From Ceratodon purpureus (Eukaryota; Streptophyta; Bryopsida; Pseudoditrichales; Ditrichaceae), in assembly GCA_014871385.1 (NCBI GenBank), contig CM026421.1:23677383-23741382 (forward strand): 64,000 bases of DNA, given 5' to 3'. The position numbers and the translations under genes are program-made. Below, one piece after another: positions 9,666-20,833 of the stretch (position 1 is the stretch's first letter; each line of letters begins with the position of its first letter). Below the pieces are notes generated by a model. That model worked only from the letters and a program-made list of their open reading frames with translations, searched no databases and was not told the origin of the DNA.

Positions 9666-11926
9666 AGATAAAACAATCAGCATAACGAGCTTCAGATCTG
9701 TACCAATATCTTGCTATTGTTGAGCAACGTTTGGATTGAACAGAGTTAAAGCACTCAGGCACTACGATTATATGTCAATTCGCATAGTATTAATTCTAAC
9801 AGCATTAACTGTAAGAGCATTAACTGTATTAACCAAAGCGTCTCTCAAAGCATTAAGCGTATTATCATAATTGTTTCAAGCATGCAGTGATTTCATGAAG
9901 AAAACCTAGTACACTAAGCATCACTAACAATTGTCATACTCTGAATAACGAAGAGGGGAAACACTTACTCTCCAATAAGGAAGCTGGAATAACGCTGATA
10001 TCCTCTTCACTCCAGTTGTCCTCGCTGGATCGGCAGAGGCTGGCCCTTGTGCCAATGAAACCCAGTTCTCCCGAAGTTGTCCCCAACGAAGAGTCTCAGT
10101 GGCTGTAACCTTTGGTGGTGGATCACGTTGCTCAGGCAAATTGTCAAATTCTGGTCGAGCTAATCTCCAAGGGTGTCCACAAGGTAGGAAACGACGGTAC
10201 TGGCTGTCATATACGTTCTTGTGGAGAGCTAGAGAGCGCCTCGAAATAGTGTTGGGACCGCAGATTGGACATCCTCGGTATCCTTTTGTAACGCAGCCGG
10301 CCACAATCCCGTATGCCGGGAAATCGTGCATCGTCCATAAAAGAATTGCCTTCATATTGAAGCGATGGCTGCCCATATACATAGAGGCATCTTCAGTCGG
10401 AACACCAGTGTGCCATAGAATCATAAGTTCTTCAAGTAGAGGTTGCAAGTAAATGTCGAAATTGTCACCTGTAACTGACTTCTTCCCTGGTATTATGAGA
10501 CTTAACATTATAAAATGTTTTTTTGTTGTCATCCAGGGAGGAAGGTTGTAATTCAATATCAAGACAGGCCACGTACTCCAAGTGGACCGTTTGATTGAGA
10601 ACGGATTCACACCATCAGTGGCAAGACCTAGGCGTAAGTTGCGTGGCTCAAAAGCAAACTCGTCCTTCCACTTCCAGTCCACAAACTTCCATTGATGTGA
10701 GTCTACTGCACCTCGCATCACTCCATCCTCACTCCCATGTCGAGCGTGCCACGTCATATAAGAAGCTTGAACTGGCGTACTATACATTCTTTGAAGTCTA
10801 GGGATTAAAGGAAAATGCCTTAATACCTTGATGGGGACCTTTGACTTTCCCACTTGCCTGTACCGCTCCGCCTGACACTTCGGGCATCTCTGCAAATCCT
10901 TATACTCCGCGCCTCGGAATAAAACACATGTGTTTATGCTTGGACAGCAGTGTATCGTCTCATACTTTAGACCAAGCTGCTTCAACACCTTCGAGGCCAT
11001 ATATTCATTGTGAGGGAGAGAGTTCACAGATGGTAGAATACTTTGGCTGAGGATCGCAAATATCTCGTTGACCAGCATATTTGAGGCCCCGTGAGTCCTA
11101 AGAGAATTCAGTAACAATAAAGTGCCGCCTAGTTGAGTTAATCCTGACCCTGCAAAGAGTGGAGTCCTCGCACTCTCCTCCAACAGTTGATGTCGTGTAG
11201 GACGATCTGCATCCATCGCCTCTAGATCATCATTGCGCATATTCTCCTCCTCCTGGTCACCAGTCCTTGGATCATCAGTAGCAGCTACGTTTCCCTCATA
11301 TTCTTCTACATTTAAAGGTTCCATATCGGGTCCATCTCCTCCTGTACCATCAAGGTCTGCTGCAAAATTCTCTTCTTCGTCAACATTCCGCTGTGCATTG
11401 CCGATATTGCCAACAAGCCCATCATAAACGTGAAATGCATGTTGAACGAGCCCCTCCATATCCGCTCCTTCATCTAACTCTCTATCAGTCTCCATCCGCA
11501 AACCTCCTCTCCTATTTCCGTACTCCTCTCTAATATCTGCATCCCACTCTACATCCGATTGATCCTGCTCAAATCCCTGCAGTTCAAACGGAGCACGACT
11601 AGGTGAATGACAGTGTGTGTCATGTTAACCCTTCATTATAATTGGATAACAATTTATCAAAGCAGCGCAAGCGAAAGGGACATGAGGTTACTACTCACCG
11701 TCGTAGAGCCCCTGAGAAAGGGATGACGTCCATATTTGCGCAGATGATCGCGTACCACAGCCCGGTGACGGTAAGATCTATTTTCGCCTAAGCATATATT
11801 ACATGGACAGACGCGTTTTCGAGCTCGGGTCCTATCCGCAAGTAACTCCTCACGGAATGTCAATTTCTGATCACGCGCAGCCTGTCTCCTCCTATCATAT
11901 AGCGGTAATGCTCCAACCTCCTCCAT
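8946..11926 (-). CDS. CACTA transposase, tnp2 family, 3'-truncated
   Basis: Transposase of an En/Spm (CACTA) DNA transposon. Exons by eye: 11926-11699, 11576-9969 and 9380-8946, all phase 0 with GTGAGT or GTAAGT donors, giving about 757 residues. Exon 1 carries VCPCNICLGENRSYRHR, typical of the N-terminal part of these proteins. Exon 2 holds the tnp2 core: a CPKC finger, LGLATDGVNPF, then MYMGSHRF and the CPICGP motif. Exon 3 holds RNTLDVMHIERN and GLKSHDHHVLLQQ, matching the expected order. A donor follows CAK at 8945, but no further tnp2 exon is found in the AT-rich DNA beyond, so the C-terminal part is missing and the gene is probably defective. The second intron contains a poly-A run at 9634-9663. 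It faces away from the gene at 13757. Confidence 0.85.
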
Positions 11927-12751
11927 GTCGTCTCATAAGTGATAATCATACAACAAATTATTGCCAGTAGCTCCGCATTCTTCACAGTAGATTGTTTCTC
12001 GACGGGTCGTGAGTCTCTAGAATCATGCTTTGATCATGCCCTTTGTGCACCTGGTCATGGATAATTCAACCATTCAGCACAGTTTGATTAAATGCTGTCC
12101 TGTATAACTCAACCATTCAGCGAGTGATTGTCTATCCATGTTTACTGGACACAACTTTGTCTCGCCTTCTTTTCACGGCATAAGAAGATTCAACATCCCG
12201 GTAATGAACCTCTGCACTTTGAAATCAAAATCAACGCCATACCTTCTATTGTTTTATGCAACTCACTGGTGTATTTATTTATTTTCTATTTCCTTATAAA
12301 ACAAATACACCATTATTGCAGACTTTATTTTTTCAGATTCAATGCAAGGGAGTGAACATACCGTGGACAATAATTGATTCTTCGAACACTCCATAACTAC
12401 CTCCGAATGCCGAAATGACCATGTCCATTATAGCTGCAGTTCAGGAATCTTGTCGACGCTACAAAACCTGGGACAACAGAATGGACATGCAAAATGTAGT
12501 AATCAACAATCATTGAACAACACACAGACGTTGTGAAACAAGAAGCCGGTAACGGCTATCTCTTTGGAATTTTTTATTGATATAGAAGTAATCCGATTCA
12601 CATTCAGTACGTAGAAAGGTAGTAGTATCGTCTCAACTACTTCTCTAATGGCATACATTAGCTCCAGAGATAGAGACTGATCGCGAAAACTACATACAAC
12701 AGGATTCTATTTGGACGATATAGGGTAGCTCACGTCGCAAAGACTGGACTT
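11927..12751. other. intergenic stretch with no supported gene
   Basis: Lies between the start of the tnp2-like gene and the end of the hypothetical minus-strand ORF. Two similar phrases, CAACCATTCAGCACAG and CAACCATTCAGCGAG, occur about 45 bp apart near 12067-12125. Nothing else clear. Confidence 0.5.
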
Positions 12752-13243
12752 CTATAACTGAATAGCAAGACATTCCAGTCCTTGAACCTTGTCTGCGAAT
12801 ATCATGTTGTAGTTGATCGCAATCTCCATGAGTGCCTGGAAGAGCTCCCAGTAAACCACAGCGGGGAAATTGTACACATGGTTGAGTACGTACAGGAATA
12901 TAACGTTGCTGACAAATTCAATCCGAAGCTGACCACCTGATTCGCGAAGCTCCCTCCAACCGTCCGACTCCTTCACCTCATTGATGCCTTCACTCAATGA
13001 CGGTGTGTGCTCTAACGCAGGTAAGTCTGCATCTATTCCGCACAAATCTTGATAGCTCTCCAGATGAGGCATGTCCGCAAAGAAATCCTCCTGCGGTGCG
13101 ATCAAATTATCGTCAGTGGTGTCTTCTATGTCCCTCAGCACTTCTCCCCAGTCCCCGAAGTTCCAGACACTCACTATGCTGCCATCCTCATTCTCTACGC
13201 AGAATCCGTACCTGACTAAGGTTCTAGGACTCCAATCTTCCAT
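12752..13243 (-). CDS. hypothetical protein within the CACTA block
   Basis: Open frame of 163 codons on the minus strand beginning MEDWSPRTLVRYGFCV. The first 100 residues are acidic and rich in D, E and W; the last 60 are more hydrophobic with aromatic residues (FLYVLNHVYNFPAVVYWEL), but with no clear transmembrane run. No family is recognised. It lies between the two CACTA genes and starts 513 bp from the oppositely oriented gene at 13757. It may be an accessory CACTA gene or a chance ORF. Confidence 0.4.
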   Translation of the reverse strand: MEDWSPRTLVRYGFCVENEDGSIVSVWNFGDWGEVLRDIEDTTDDNLIAPQEDFFADMPHLESYQDLCGIDADLPALEHTPSLSEGINEVKESDGWRELRESGGQLRIEFVSNVIFLYVLNHVYNFPAVVYWELFQALMEIAINYNMIFADKVQGLECLAIQL

Positions 13244-13756
13244 ACTGAATCGCCCTACTCTCTAGCAAACTCTCCCTCGCACAACTCTAAAGACCTCAGT
13301 CGGTTGCAAACCACTGACTTTCTAGAGAGGAAACACGGCGTTTAACGGCACTACCCTCCCGTGTCTAAAATATCATACTGACCACTAGATCCTCGGTCCG
13401 TGTTCCCAAACATGTTCCATTACTCAAATTAGAAATAGGATTGTTATCGAACCTTGATTCCAATCTCAGAGCTCAATAACTACTATATTCTGTCATCGTC
13501 AGTCGACTAATTTGCAACCCCAGCCGCCTCGCAGTCATTTCTGCGCTGCCTGCTTGGACCGAAGTGCACATCGTGGGCTTTCAGGTAGGTATCACACTCC
13601 AGGAGCGAGGCCCTGATCACCACGTATAGGACCTTTTTTGAGTGAAATCGCCTTTTCGTAGACGCGCATAATTGTAGATCTCTGTAGGAGTCTATTTCCG
13701 AAACCTGACCCTCCAACCTTTCGACGTTGATTCAGATCTGAGTGTTCCTAACCCTA
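13244..13756. promoter_or_regulatory. divergent intergenic region with a degenerate palindrome half-site
   Basis: 513 bp between two predicted start codons facing away from each other. At about 13337-13355 it holds TTTAACGGCACTACC, which matches one half of the 22-bp palindrome (AACGGCAGTAC) with one mismatch; the other half is poorly matched. Shared promoter function is inferred from position only. Confidence 0.3.
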
Positions 13757-16700
13757 ATGGGTCAAGCTGATGCTCATCGTCGAGTAGAGATAGAGGATTT
13801 CGACCCCTGGGCATCGGATGATTCTTCGCAGGGCAGTTGCGACTCACCGTTAGAGCGATCAGCCCTCCAAATCCAGTGCTTGAGCAGCGCAAGCCATCAC
13901 CCTCTCATGGCTTTTCCTGCAAGATTGTCAGACCGCCCTATTGTCGATGGCCGCCCCGACAATGCTCCGACATCTGAAGTTGTAAGTTCTCTATCCACGC
14001 TAAACATTACATCTTTCTTTGAGACGTCTTTGGTCCCAAAACGTAGTCCCATGAAATCACTGTTATTGAATTCAATAGAAGAATCCTGTACAATGTTCTG
14101 ATGTTAGTTAGGTTTAATCCTGTACTATCATTTCAACAATTACACCCTTTTTCAATGCACTGTATGCCAAGATAGTGAGACACAATATATCGCCACATTG
14201 TAAAATATGACAGCAATTACTAACGAGTCTGTACGTCATTTTGAATTTCGGTTTAGGTTTTATGCACATTGTCTAAGATTCACTCTAATTTTCCCTAGAA
14301 CCACTCTATGTGAACTGTACATTCTAATTGTAAGATCCTTTGTATGGACACAGCTCCGTTGTCTATTTCGGTTAATTTCACTCCTCATGGACTACATATG
14401 AAAACCTCACGTGCGGGTTCTCCCACAGAATGAAAAGGGAAAAATACCTTTGCATACGCTATCCAGTGGATGGAAGAGTAATTTTTTCCGTGCTCGCTCC
14501 TGTACCTTGATGTGTCTGTGATGTATTTCTCGACTTAGTCATGTGCTTTCTTGCTCGGCATAATCTTCTTAAATAAATTGTGGCCATTCTGTGCGCAGTT
14601 CTTCCGACCATCGCCACCTTCTAGGCGTTCCGATGTGCCAAGGCCTCTACGTCCCTCTCCATATTTCAACCGTCAGCCAATTCCAGATTCTTCACGGCCA
14701 GAGCACCCTTCCCATTTGGGCAACATACCAAGTATTAGGCCTTCGAGCGAAGAGGAGCTTACACATATTCCTCATGTCGACAACGGCCCCCCAGCTCTCA
14801 CCAGGTCCGGCCCATCAAACTCACCTGCAAGTCGGCATCAACAACTCAACCCTGGTCAAGACATGCCAGCTCCGGAATGGCGGCCAACGGATTTAATCTC
14901 ACCAGAGGACACCCGCTCCCCAGACTGTCGGAAACGAAGTGCAAGTCGAGACTTCCATCGTCCATATCTCAAAGAAATGGCAGCAGCACATGCCGAGAAT
15001 CGTGAACCTGTTATTCACATCCCAGTCGACAGTTCAGGTAAAGTACTTGGCCTGAAAAGTCCGTGGCACAGGGCAGCACGCCTTTGTGCACGGCAAACCA
15101 TCAATTATAAAGTTCGAAGTTATAAAGCCAGATCCGAGTATTGGAACTCTCAAGTTCTATGTATCGCTGAGAAATTAGCTCAGATATTTACATATTCTAG
15201 GCCTTTGGACACTAAATACCTAGGAAATTTCTTGAAAAACACACTAAAAAACGATAGGAAATCATGGAAGAAGCATTTTGTTGCTACGGGAGGTGAGAGA
15301 CACCCTAAGTGTCTTGTGGAAGCGTTCACAGAGTGGAAAAAGTATTGGGTGAGTGCAGCTGGAAGAGAAGAATCTGCTCAGATGACAGAGATGAGGAAGG
15401 GAAAAAATAAGACACATCGGACTATAGAAGAGTGCAATGTACCAGGTCTCGCATGTGATACCCCGCAACCTTACCAGGTATTTCCATCCTAAATCTCTCC
15501 TCCGTGTTCCATATTTCGGGTACTAGTCAGACTCAGGTGATTCCGACTTCTTTCAAATATGTATCAAAGAATCTAATTGTTGCAGGTGCCGGACTCACAG
15601 CTGACTCCCGAGGTGCCACAACGAGTTCAAAGTCTGTCCGCGCTCCATAGCGATTCAACGGCCAGCCACAGTACAGGCTTCCAACAGAGCACCCCCACCG
15701 TAGGGTTTCACCATGTCACTACCTCCGGATCAGCCCCTGCTCATTGCCACGAAGAGAACACCCCGAATGCCTCCGCCGTAAGTAATTGTTCCCCCCTTTT
15801 GCTTTAATTCCGCACCCTATACGTGAACCATGGAACATGGCTTGCGGCATTAGCAGTGATTGACGTAACTATCATCCGTGTGACATTTGGTTCGGAACTA
15901 ACGTATGACCTGGTTAACAGCGATGCGCCACCCCACCTTATGCAATTCGAGAGGCAATCAGAATCAATGCTCTTGAATCTACGGTGCAACGCATGGCCAC
16001 GGATTTGTCAAGCAGCAACGAACAGATTCGTGAGGTGAAAGAGCTACTTTTGCGCCTCATAAATCCGCATTCACTTCAGCGGCCATCGTCACCTCAGCCT
16101 GTTGTAGCCTCGGCTCCGGACTCCAGTGTAGGGACGCCAGCAACGACTCCAAGCGTAGAAGGTCACCCGCCACGCTTTTCGCAACCTGTTCATCATCCAC
16201 TTCCGAGAGCTGCAGGAACTCAGGGCCGAAACACTTCCGCTCCGCCTTCAGCCACCGAGTTGTCCCGACCGCACGTCTACATTGCTCCACAAACCAACCC
16301 CGCTCCCGCAACTCCAAGCCCATCTTGGGCAAGTGGGGACACGGTACAGGTAACCCCCAACACCCTCCTCCAAAATTTCCGAAATAAAATGCCGATTGGC
16401 GCCGCAGTCTCCAGAGATGTGTCGGGCTCTATCGGGCACATTTCATCAGATGCTTCCCCACACCCAAGCGTCGGCAACAACCTCGGACTAACAAGTGTGC
16501 AAGAAGAAACTCCACCTGACGAGGCTGCACTTCTCGACCAGGATACCTTGGCGCATGACGGTGTAATAACAAGGGGTATGGCAACTCTAGAGAATGTTGC
16601 GACACCAAGGCCCCCTCGTCTACGACTGGAAATCACTCCACTGCCTCGATTAACAGCAGGTGCCGTAGCTGTTAACGCACCTTGCCTCATTCTACATCCC

Positions 16701-16979
16701 GACTTTCATAACATGATTGTAGCAGAAGGTCGTGCAGGAGGCTCCTGGAAATCTCCATCAGCCAAGTTTGCTTCCCTCTGTTCCAAAGGAGAACAGATGG
16801 TGCAAATACAAAAGGTACTCAAACATGGCGCCCGTTTGCTGTTCATAGAGGATAGACAACCTTTCGTTACACTTGACGATGCTTTGGTGAAACCATCTGG
16901 CTCGAGTGTGTATGTCAAATGGGAAAGCAGGTTGTTATGCAAGAAATCCAAAGTACCTAATAGCTCCAAGCGCATGTAG
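13757..16979 (+). CDS. CACTA accessory protein, TnpA / Transposase_24-like, four exons
   Basis: Exons by eye: 13757-13981, 14599-15477, 15586-15777 and 15921-16979. All three introns are phase 0 with consensus ends, giving about 784 residues. The start is the first ATG in frame at 13757. Exons 1 and 2 begin with a long Pro/Ser-rich region. The recognisable part is in exon 2, near residues 225-330: NDRKSWKKHFVATGG, HPKCLVEAFTEWKKYW and EESAQMTEMR, the pattern of the plant Transposase_24 (Ptta/En/Spm) family as I know it. Exon 4 starts with a helical segment (AIREAIRINALESTVQRM) and ends in a Lys/Ser-rich tail. TnpA-type proteins bind subterminal repeats. No stop or frameshift is seen; the gypsy element inserted 185 bp after the stop codon. 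Confidence 0.6.
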
Positions 16980-17168
16980 GCGATGGACACTGTTGCGAAG
17001 AAAACAGTGATAGGGGTTTGGTGCAGCTTGTTGCTCTGTACTGATGGTAACGATTGTTTGGCACTCTCTCTTTTAATATGAAATCAGTTTTCCACATTGC
17101 CAAACATGCTTGCCTGCTGAGTCCCCATGTGTAACTAAGTGCCCACAATGTAGCGCTTCATCTGCATT

Positions 17169-17848
17169 TGTTACTAGAACAGCCAGCTCACTAAGAGTCG
17201 TGGACGGCAACATCGACTTAGACTGCAGTGAACAGCGAGCTTCAAGGACGTCTCAAATAGTATAAAAGGCATCGTAGCTAGGAGCTCTCTCTCTCTTCCT
17301 CTCGGGGTAATTTTGGTTAGGAGATTTAGGACTAGGCTAAGCCTCAGGGCCGCCGTTGGACCATGAACACCCTCCGTTGTAATGACTCAGCACTCTAGCT
17401 ATCATCTTATGAAAGACTCCCTTTGATGCGAAATTCGCCCTCTCTGACTGTCGCGCTTCTAACCCTTGTTTGCTTCTTGCCTCGCTGAATTGTCTGACTG
17501 TCCGCCTTCACTGCCTTCCTGTGCCCTTTTTGCTCTTTCTATGAATGTTCGCCCCCCCTGCACTCTGTCTGAGACACCATAGCCTAGCTGGTCTTTTCCT
17601 CTTCCCCCCTGACTCACTTCCCCACGCCCTCTACGACAGCTAATGCTGTTCCACTCCTCGATCCGCTCTCCACGAGGCTCTGCCTAACCCTAACGGCGGT
17701 GTCCGATACCTGAGACACCCGCCCTTGACGTCCAACAACCAAGGCCGACCCCGGGTATCAGAGGTTCCACGGTTATCTACCAAGGACACAGCCTCGAAAC
17801 GACCATGTTCTGCGTTCACACTCTCTATCTCGGTAATCCAGGATAACA
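17169..17848 (+). repeat. 5' LTR of the Ty3/gypsy element
   Basis: 680 bp, TG to CA, matched at a fixed offset by the 3' LTR. The last 200 bp contain a minus-strand ORF present identically in both LTRs, which is not taken as a gene. Confidence 0.97.
17261..17267 (+). promoter_or_regulatory. TATA box in the 5' LTR
   Basis: TATAAAA about 90 bp into the LTR, followed by GGCATCG; the 3' LTR has the same box at 25829-25835. This is the expected place for the element's promoter. Confidence 0.6.
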
Positions 17849-17851
17849 TTT

Positions 17852-17863
17852 TGGCGACCATGC
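17852..17863 (+). promoter_or_regulatory. candidate primer binding site
   Basis: TGGCGACCATGC lies 3 bp after the 5' LTR. It starts with TGG, complementary to a tRNA CCA end, as primer sites do. I could not match it to a particular tRNA. Confidence 0.5.
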
Positions 17864-17916
17864 TGGGGATAGAAGTGTGAACAAAGGAACACGAAGGCCA
17901 CGATATTGCTCACAAT

Positions 17917-20814
17917 ATGCCCCCCAGAAAGGTCGCTGCAGAAGCAGCCCGCATCACTGACGGCGAGGACGCTACTATACAAGATGACCAAGAAGGAACT
18001 AGAGAATTTTTACAATGGATGAAACAGCAAATGACTGACCTTGCTGCCAAAAATGATGCCACTAATGCAAAGCTGGAACTGCTTAGTGTGCAGTATCACA
18101 ACTTACAAAGTAGCCGAACACCAGGACCAGCAGAGATATCACCCCTGGACCAAGCAGCACAAGCTTCGCAAATACCCGAGGAAGGATTACGCTCTGCCAC
18201 AATCCCAAGAGAAAACCCCACTGCAGCCACATCTCACAGTATGGGGAGTCATGACCACTATACCAAGCTGCCAAAAATTCCGTACCCAGTGTTTGACGAC
18301 ACCGCTGACCCTGATTGGCACATCAGACGATTTAGAGTCATAGCCCGAACCAACGGTGTCACCAATCCATCAGACCTCCAAAACATTTTTGGAACAACTT
18401 TACAAGGAAATCACATAAATTGGTATATAGATTTCGAAACAGAACACCCTCTGTCGTCATGGGAAGAAATGGAAACCAGTTTTTTGCACAAGTTTAGGAA
18501 ATTAAAAACAAGCTCGGAAATCTTACGAGCTTTGGGTAGCATTACTCAAAGCAAGGACGAACCCGTTGACAAATTTTATGATAGATTTAAGCAATTGGCT
18601 GACAAACTTAATCAGAAACCGGAGGAAGATTACTTGTGCGAGTGGTTTAAAAAAGGTCTGTTGCCATGGATTCAACAAGGCATTGTGATTCGAGGGGTTA
18701 AAAAATTACAGGATATTCTTGATGCAGCTAATGATATCAGTCGAGAGCTGGGGGCGTTGCACAAACTACAAACACCTCTGCTACCACTACCGGCCCTACG
18801 GCCTGACGTAAGAATCACCCCGGTTCCATGTACCAACTGTGGTAAGATCCACGGTGGGCGCTGTTGGTTTGCCAACACCAACCCACGCTCTGACGACAAT
18901 AGACGACCCAGACCTTCCACAGCAGCCTTGCACACTGATGAGATAGAGGTTGATGCGTTCCAACCCACACGTAATGACGGTTGTTGGGAATGTGGATCAC
19001 TCCATCACCGTCGGCGTGACTGCCCTCTAGTACGCCAACGATGGACAGCCGCGTCGCCTAACACCAACACTCCACCTAAGGACGACCAAGGACCATCTGC
19101 AAGAAGAGGAGGTGTCACAATCACCGAAGTCCATGGAGCAGGAGCTAAAGTAGCAGCAATAACCACGGCTGCCGTGTCCACGAGGTCACAAGCAGGCCCT
19201 AATTCTAAAGCAGATGACCATGTCATTGAGCATAGAAAACCGTTTTTACCTGATCACTGGGAGCGATTGCACCAGATACGGAGTACCCTACAAAAAGAAT
19301 TGGAGACTCCACCTCCCCTTAGCCTGCAACAGATTGCCGACGATACCAATGTTACCATAACACTGTCCAAGTTAATACAGATCAGTCCCGAATTTCACAA
19401 GTATTTACAACAGGCCGCAACTCCTGCGGTACCTAACGATCCTCAGGTAATCGAAGTTAATTCCACGACATTAGACCCCGACGCCGCAGTCATCCGAATC
19501 CAGCTTGGGGAGTATGAACTGACCAACGTGTTGGTTGATGGTGGCTCAGGAGTTAATGTCATGAGCAACCAGTTGAGAGAGAACTTGGGACTCCCTAGAC
19601 CCAAGGCAGCACAATTCATCTTAAGAATGGCTAATGACGCTCCGGTGACTCCATTGGGCATATTGTCCTCGGTAGCAATCACTACACACGGCGTTACAAC
19701 ACCCGCCACATTTGTCATCATTGAAATGCCTGATCGCAGTAACTTCCCAATCATACTTGGACGTCCATGGCTACGGGATATGAACGCCCTCCACGACTGG
19801 GCCCGAAACCAGATTCGGATACATCGGCAAGGACGAACCATTGTTATACCAGTCGATAGCTGCGTAACCCGAGCCAAAGCAAACCAAATACGGCACACTG
19901 CAGGAACTAACTGGCTGAAAGGATTGTCACCCGAGCAGGAGGCGTTGGTTCTACAAGCTGACCCCAACCTTGTACCACTAGCGGAAATACATCTCGCCAG
20001 TCTGGCACCAGAACCAGAGAAACTTGACATTCCATCACACTTTACTAACGAAGTTAAGGGGAGAGTCAGTGTCAGCGCTCCTCCGGCGTCCCAAGCGTTA
20101 AAACATCACACTGTCAACGGCTGGTCTCATGGCGCCAAAGATAAGGTGGAACTAGTCAACCTGGGCACCACGGCCGACCCAAAGTTCGTTAAAATTAACG
20201 CCGAAGCACCACCAGAGCTCAAACATGCTGCCATTGAATTATTCCGCGAATATCAGGACATATTCGCCTGGAACCATGAAGACCTCAAAGGCATTCCCAC
20301 ACAGTTAGCGGAACATACAATTGACTTAGTTCCAAACGCCCATCCAGTACAGCAACGCCGATATAGGATGAATCCTAACTACGCAACGAGGGTCAAAGCT
20401 GAATTAGACAAACTACTGCAGGCAAAATTTATCTCACCGATAGATTCAGCACCATGGTTGTCACCGATGGTCATCATACCAAAAAAAAATGGTACTCTCA
20501 GGATATGCGTAGATTTTCGCAAACTTAATGCTGCCACCAGAAAAGACCATTATCCCCTACCTTATATGGAAGAAATCATTGATGAAGTGGCCGGCCACGA
20601 GATGTACTCTTTTTTAGATTGCTTTTCAGGATACTATCAAGTAGCCATGGCCGAACAGGATAAAAATAAGACGGCCTTCTCTACAGAATGGGGACCATAT
20701 CAATTCGAGAGAATGCCATTCGGTGCCAAGAACGCACCCATGACATTTCAGAGAGTCATGGAACTTATCTTCCGCCCATATTTAAAACGGTTTTTTTCGA
20801 ATCTACCTCGATGA
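17917..20814 (+). CDS. gag, protease and N-terminal reverse transcriptase, ending at a frameshift
   Basis: 965 codons from the first ATG after the primer site. Retrotrans_gag is near residues 134-260 ([23 protein letters not shown]). Two zinc knuckles follow: [12 protein letters not shown] near 306 and a classical CX2CX4HX4C ([14 protein letters not shown]) near 357. An aspartic protease active site, [11 protein letters not shown], is near 541. Reverse transcriptase begins near 812 ([17 protein letters not shown]) with the palm motifs VDFRKLNA and [11 protein letters not shown]. The frame ends just before the catalytic aspartate pair because of one extra base in a T run at 20791-20797; the last 6 residues before the stop are out of frame. 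Gag packages RNA; the protease processes the polyprotein. Confidence 0.95.
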   Translation: MPPRKVAAEAARITDGEDATIQDDQEGTREFLQWMKQQMTDLAAKNDATNAKLELLSVQYHNLQSSRTPGPAEISPLDQAAQASQIPEEGLRSATIPRENPTAATSHSMGSHDHYTKLPKIPYPVFDDTADPDWHIRRFRVIARTNGVTNPSDLQNIFGTTLQGNHINWYIDFETEHPLSSWEEMETSFLHKFRKLKTSSEILRALGSITQSKDEPVDKFYDRFKQLADKLNQKPEEDYLCEWFKKGLLPWIQQGIVIRGVKKLQDILDAANDISRELGALHKLQTPLLPLPALRPDVRITPVPCTNCGKIHGGRCWFANTNPRSDDNRRPRPSTAALHTDEIEVDAFQPTRNDGCWECGSLHHRRRDCPLVRQRWTAASPNTNTPPKDDQGPSARRGGVTITEVHGAGAKVAAITTAAVSTRSQAGPNSKADDHVIEHRKPFLPDHWERLHQIRSTLQKELETPPPLSLQQIADDTNVTITLSKLIQISPEFHKYLQQAATPAVPNDPQVIEVNSTTLDPDAAVIRIQLGEYELTNVLVDGGSGVNVMSNQLRENLGLPRPKAAQFILRMANDAPVTPLGILSSVAITTHGVTTPATFVIIEMPDRSNFPIILGRPWLRDMNALHDWARNQIRIHRQGRTIVIPVDSCVTRAKANQIRHTAGTNWLKGLSPEQEALVLQADPNLVPLAEIHLASLAPEPEKLDIPSHFTNEVKGRVSVSAPPASQALKHHTVNGWSHGAKDKVELVNLGTTADPKFVKINAEAPPELKHAAIELFREYQDIFAWNHEDLKGIPTQLAEHTIDLVPNAHPVQQRRYRMNPNYATRVKAELDKLLQAKFISPIDSAPWLSPMVIIPKKNGTLRICVDFRKLNAATRKDHYPLPYMEEIIDEVAGHEMYSFLDCFSGYYQVAMAEQDKNKTAFSTEWGPYQFERMPFGAKNAPMTFQRVMELIFRPYLKRFFSNLPR
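20791..20797 (+). other. frameshift site in reverse transcriptase
   Basis: A run of seven T. The downstream frame, which holds the catalytic YLDD codons at 20804-20815 and all of the second ORF, fits only if the run is one base shorter. It may be a true inactivating mutation, a homopolymer error in sequencing or, less likely, a programmed shift. The near-zero age implied by the LTRs makes the first two the simplest readings. Confidence 0.85.
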
Positions 20815-20833
20815 TGGCACCGTCTATGGCTCC

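Noticed and set aside
13337-13355. Isolated copy of the 22-bp palindrome
   Set aside because: Only one half matches well (one mismatch); the other half is poor. Kept only as a note on the intergenic region.
17640-17861. Minus-strand ORF in the LTR, repeated at 26208-26435
   Set aside because: It is identical in both LTRs because the LTRs are identical; no coding signature.
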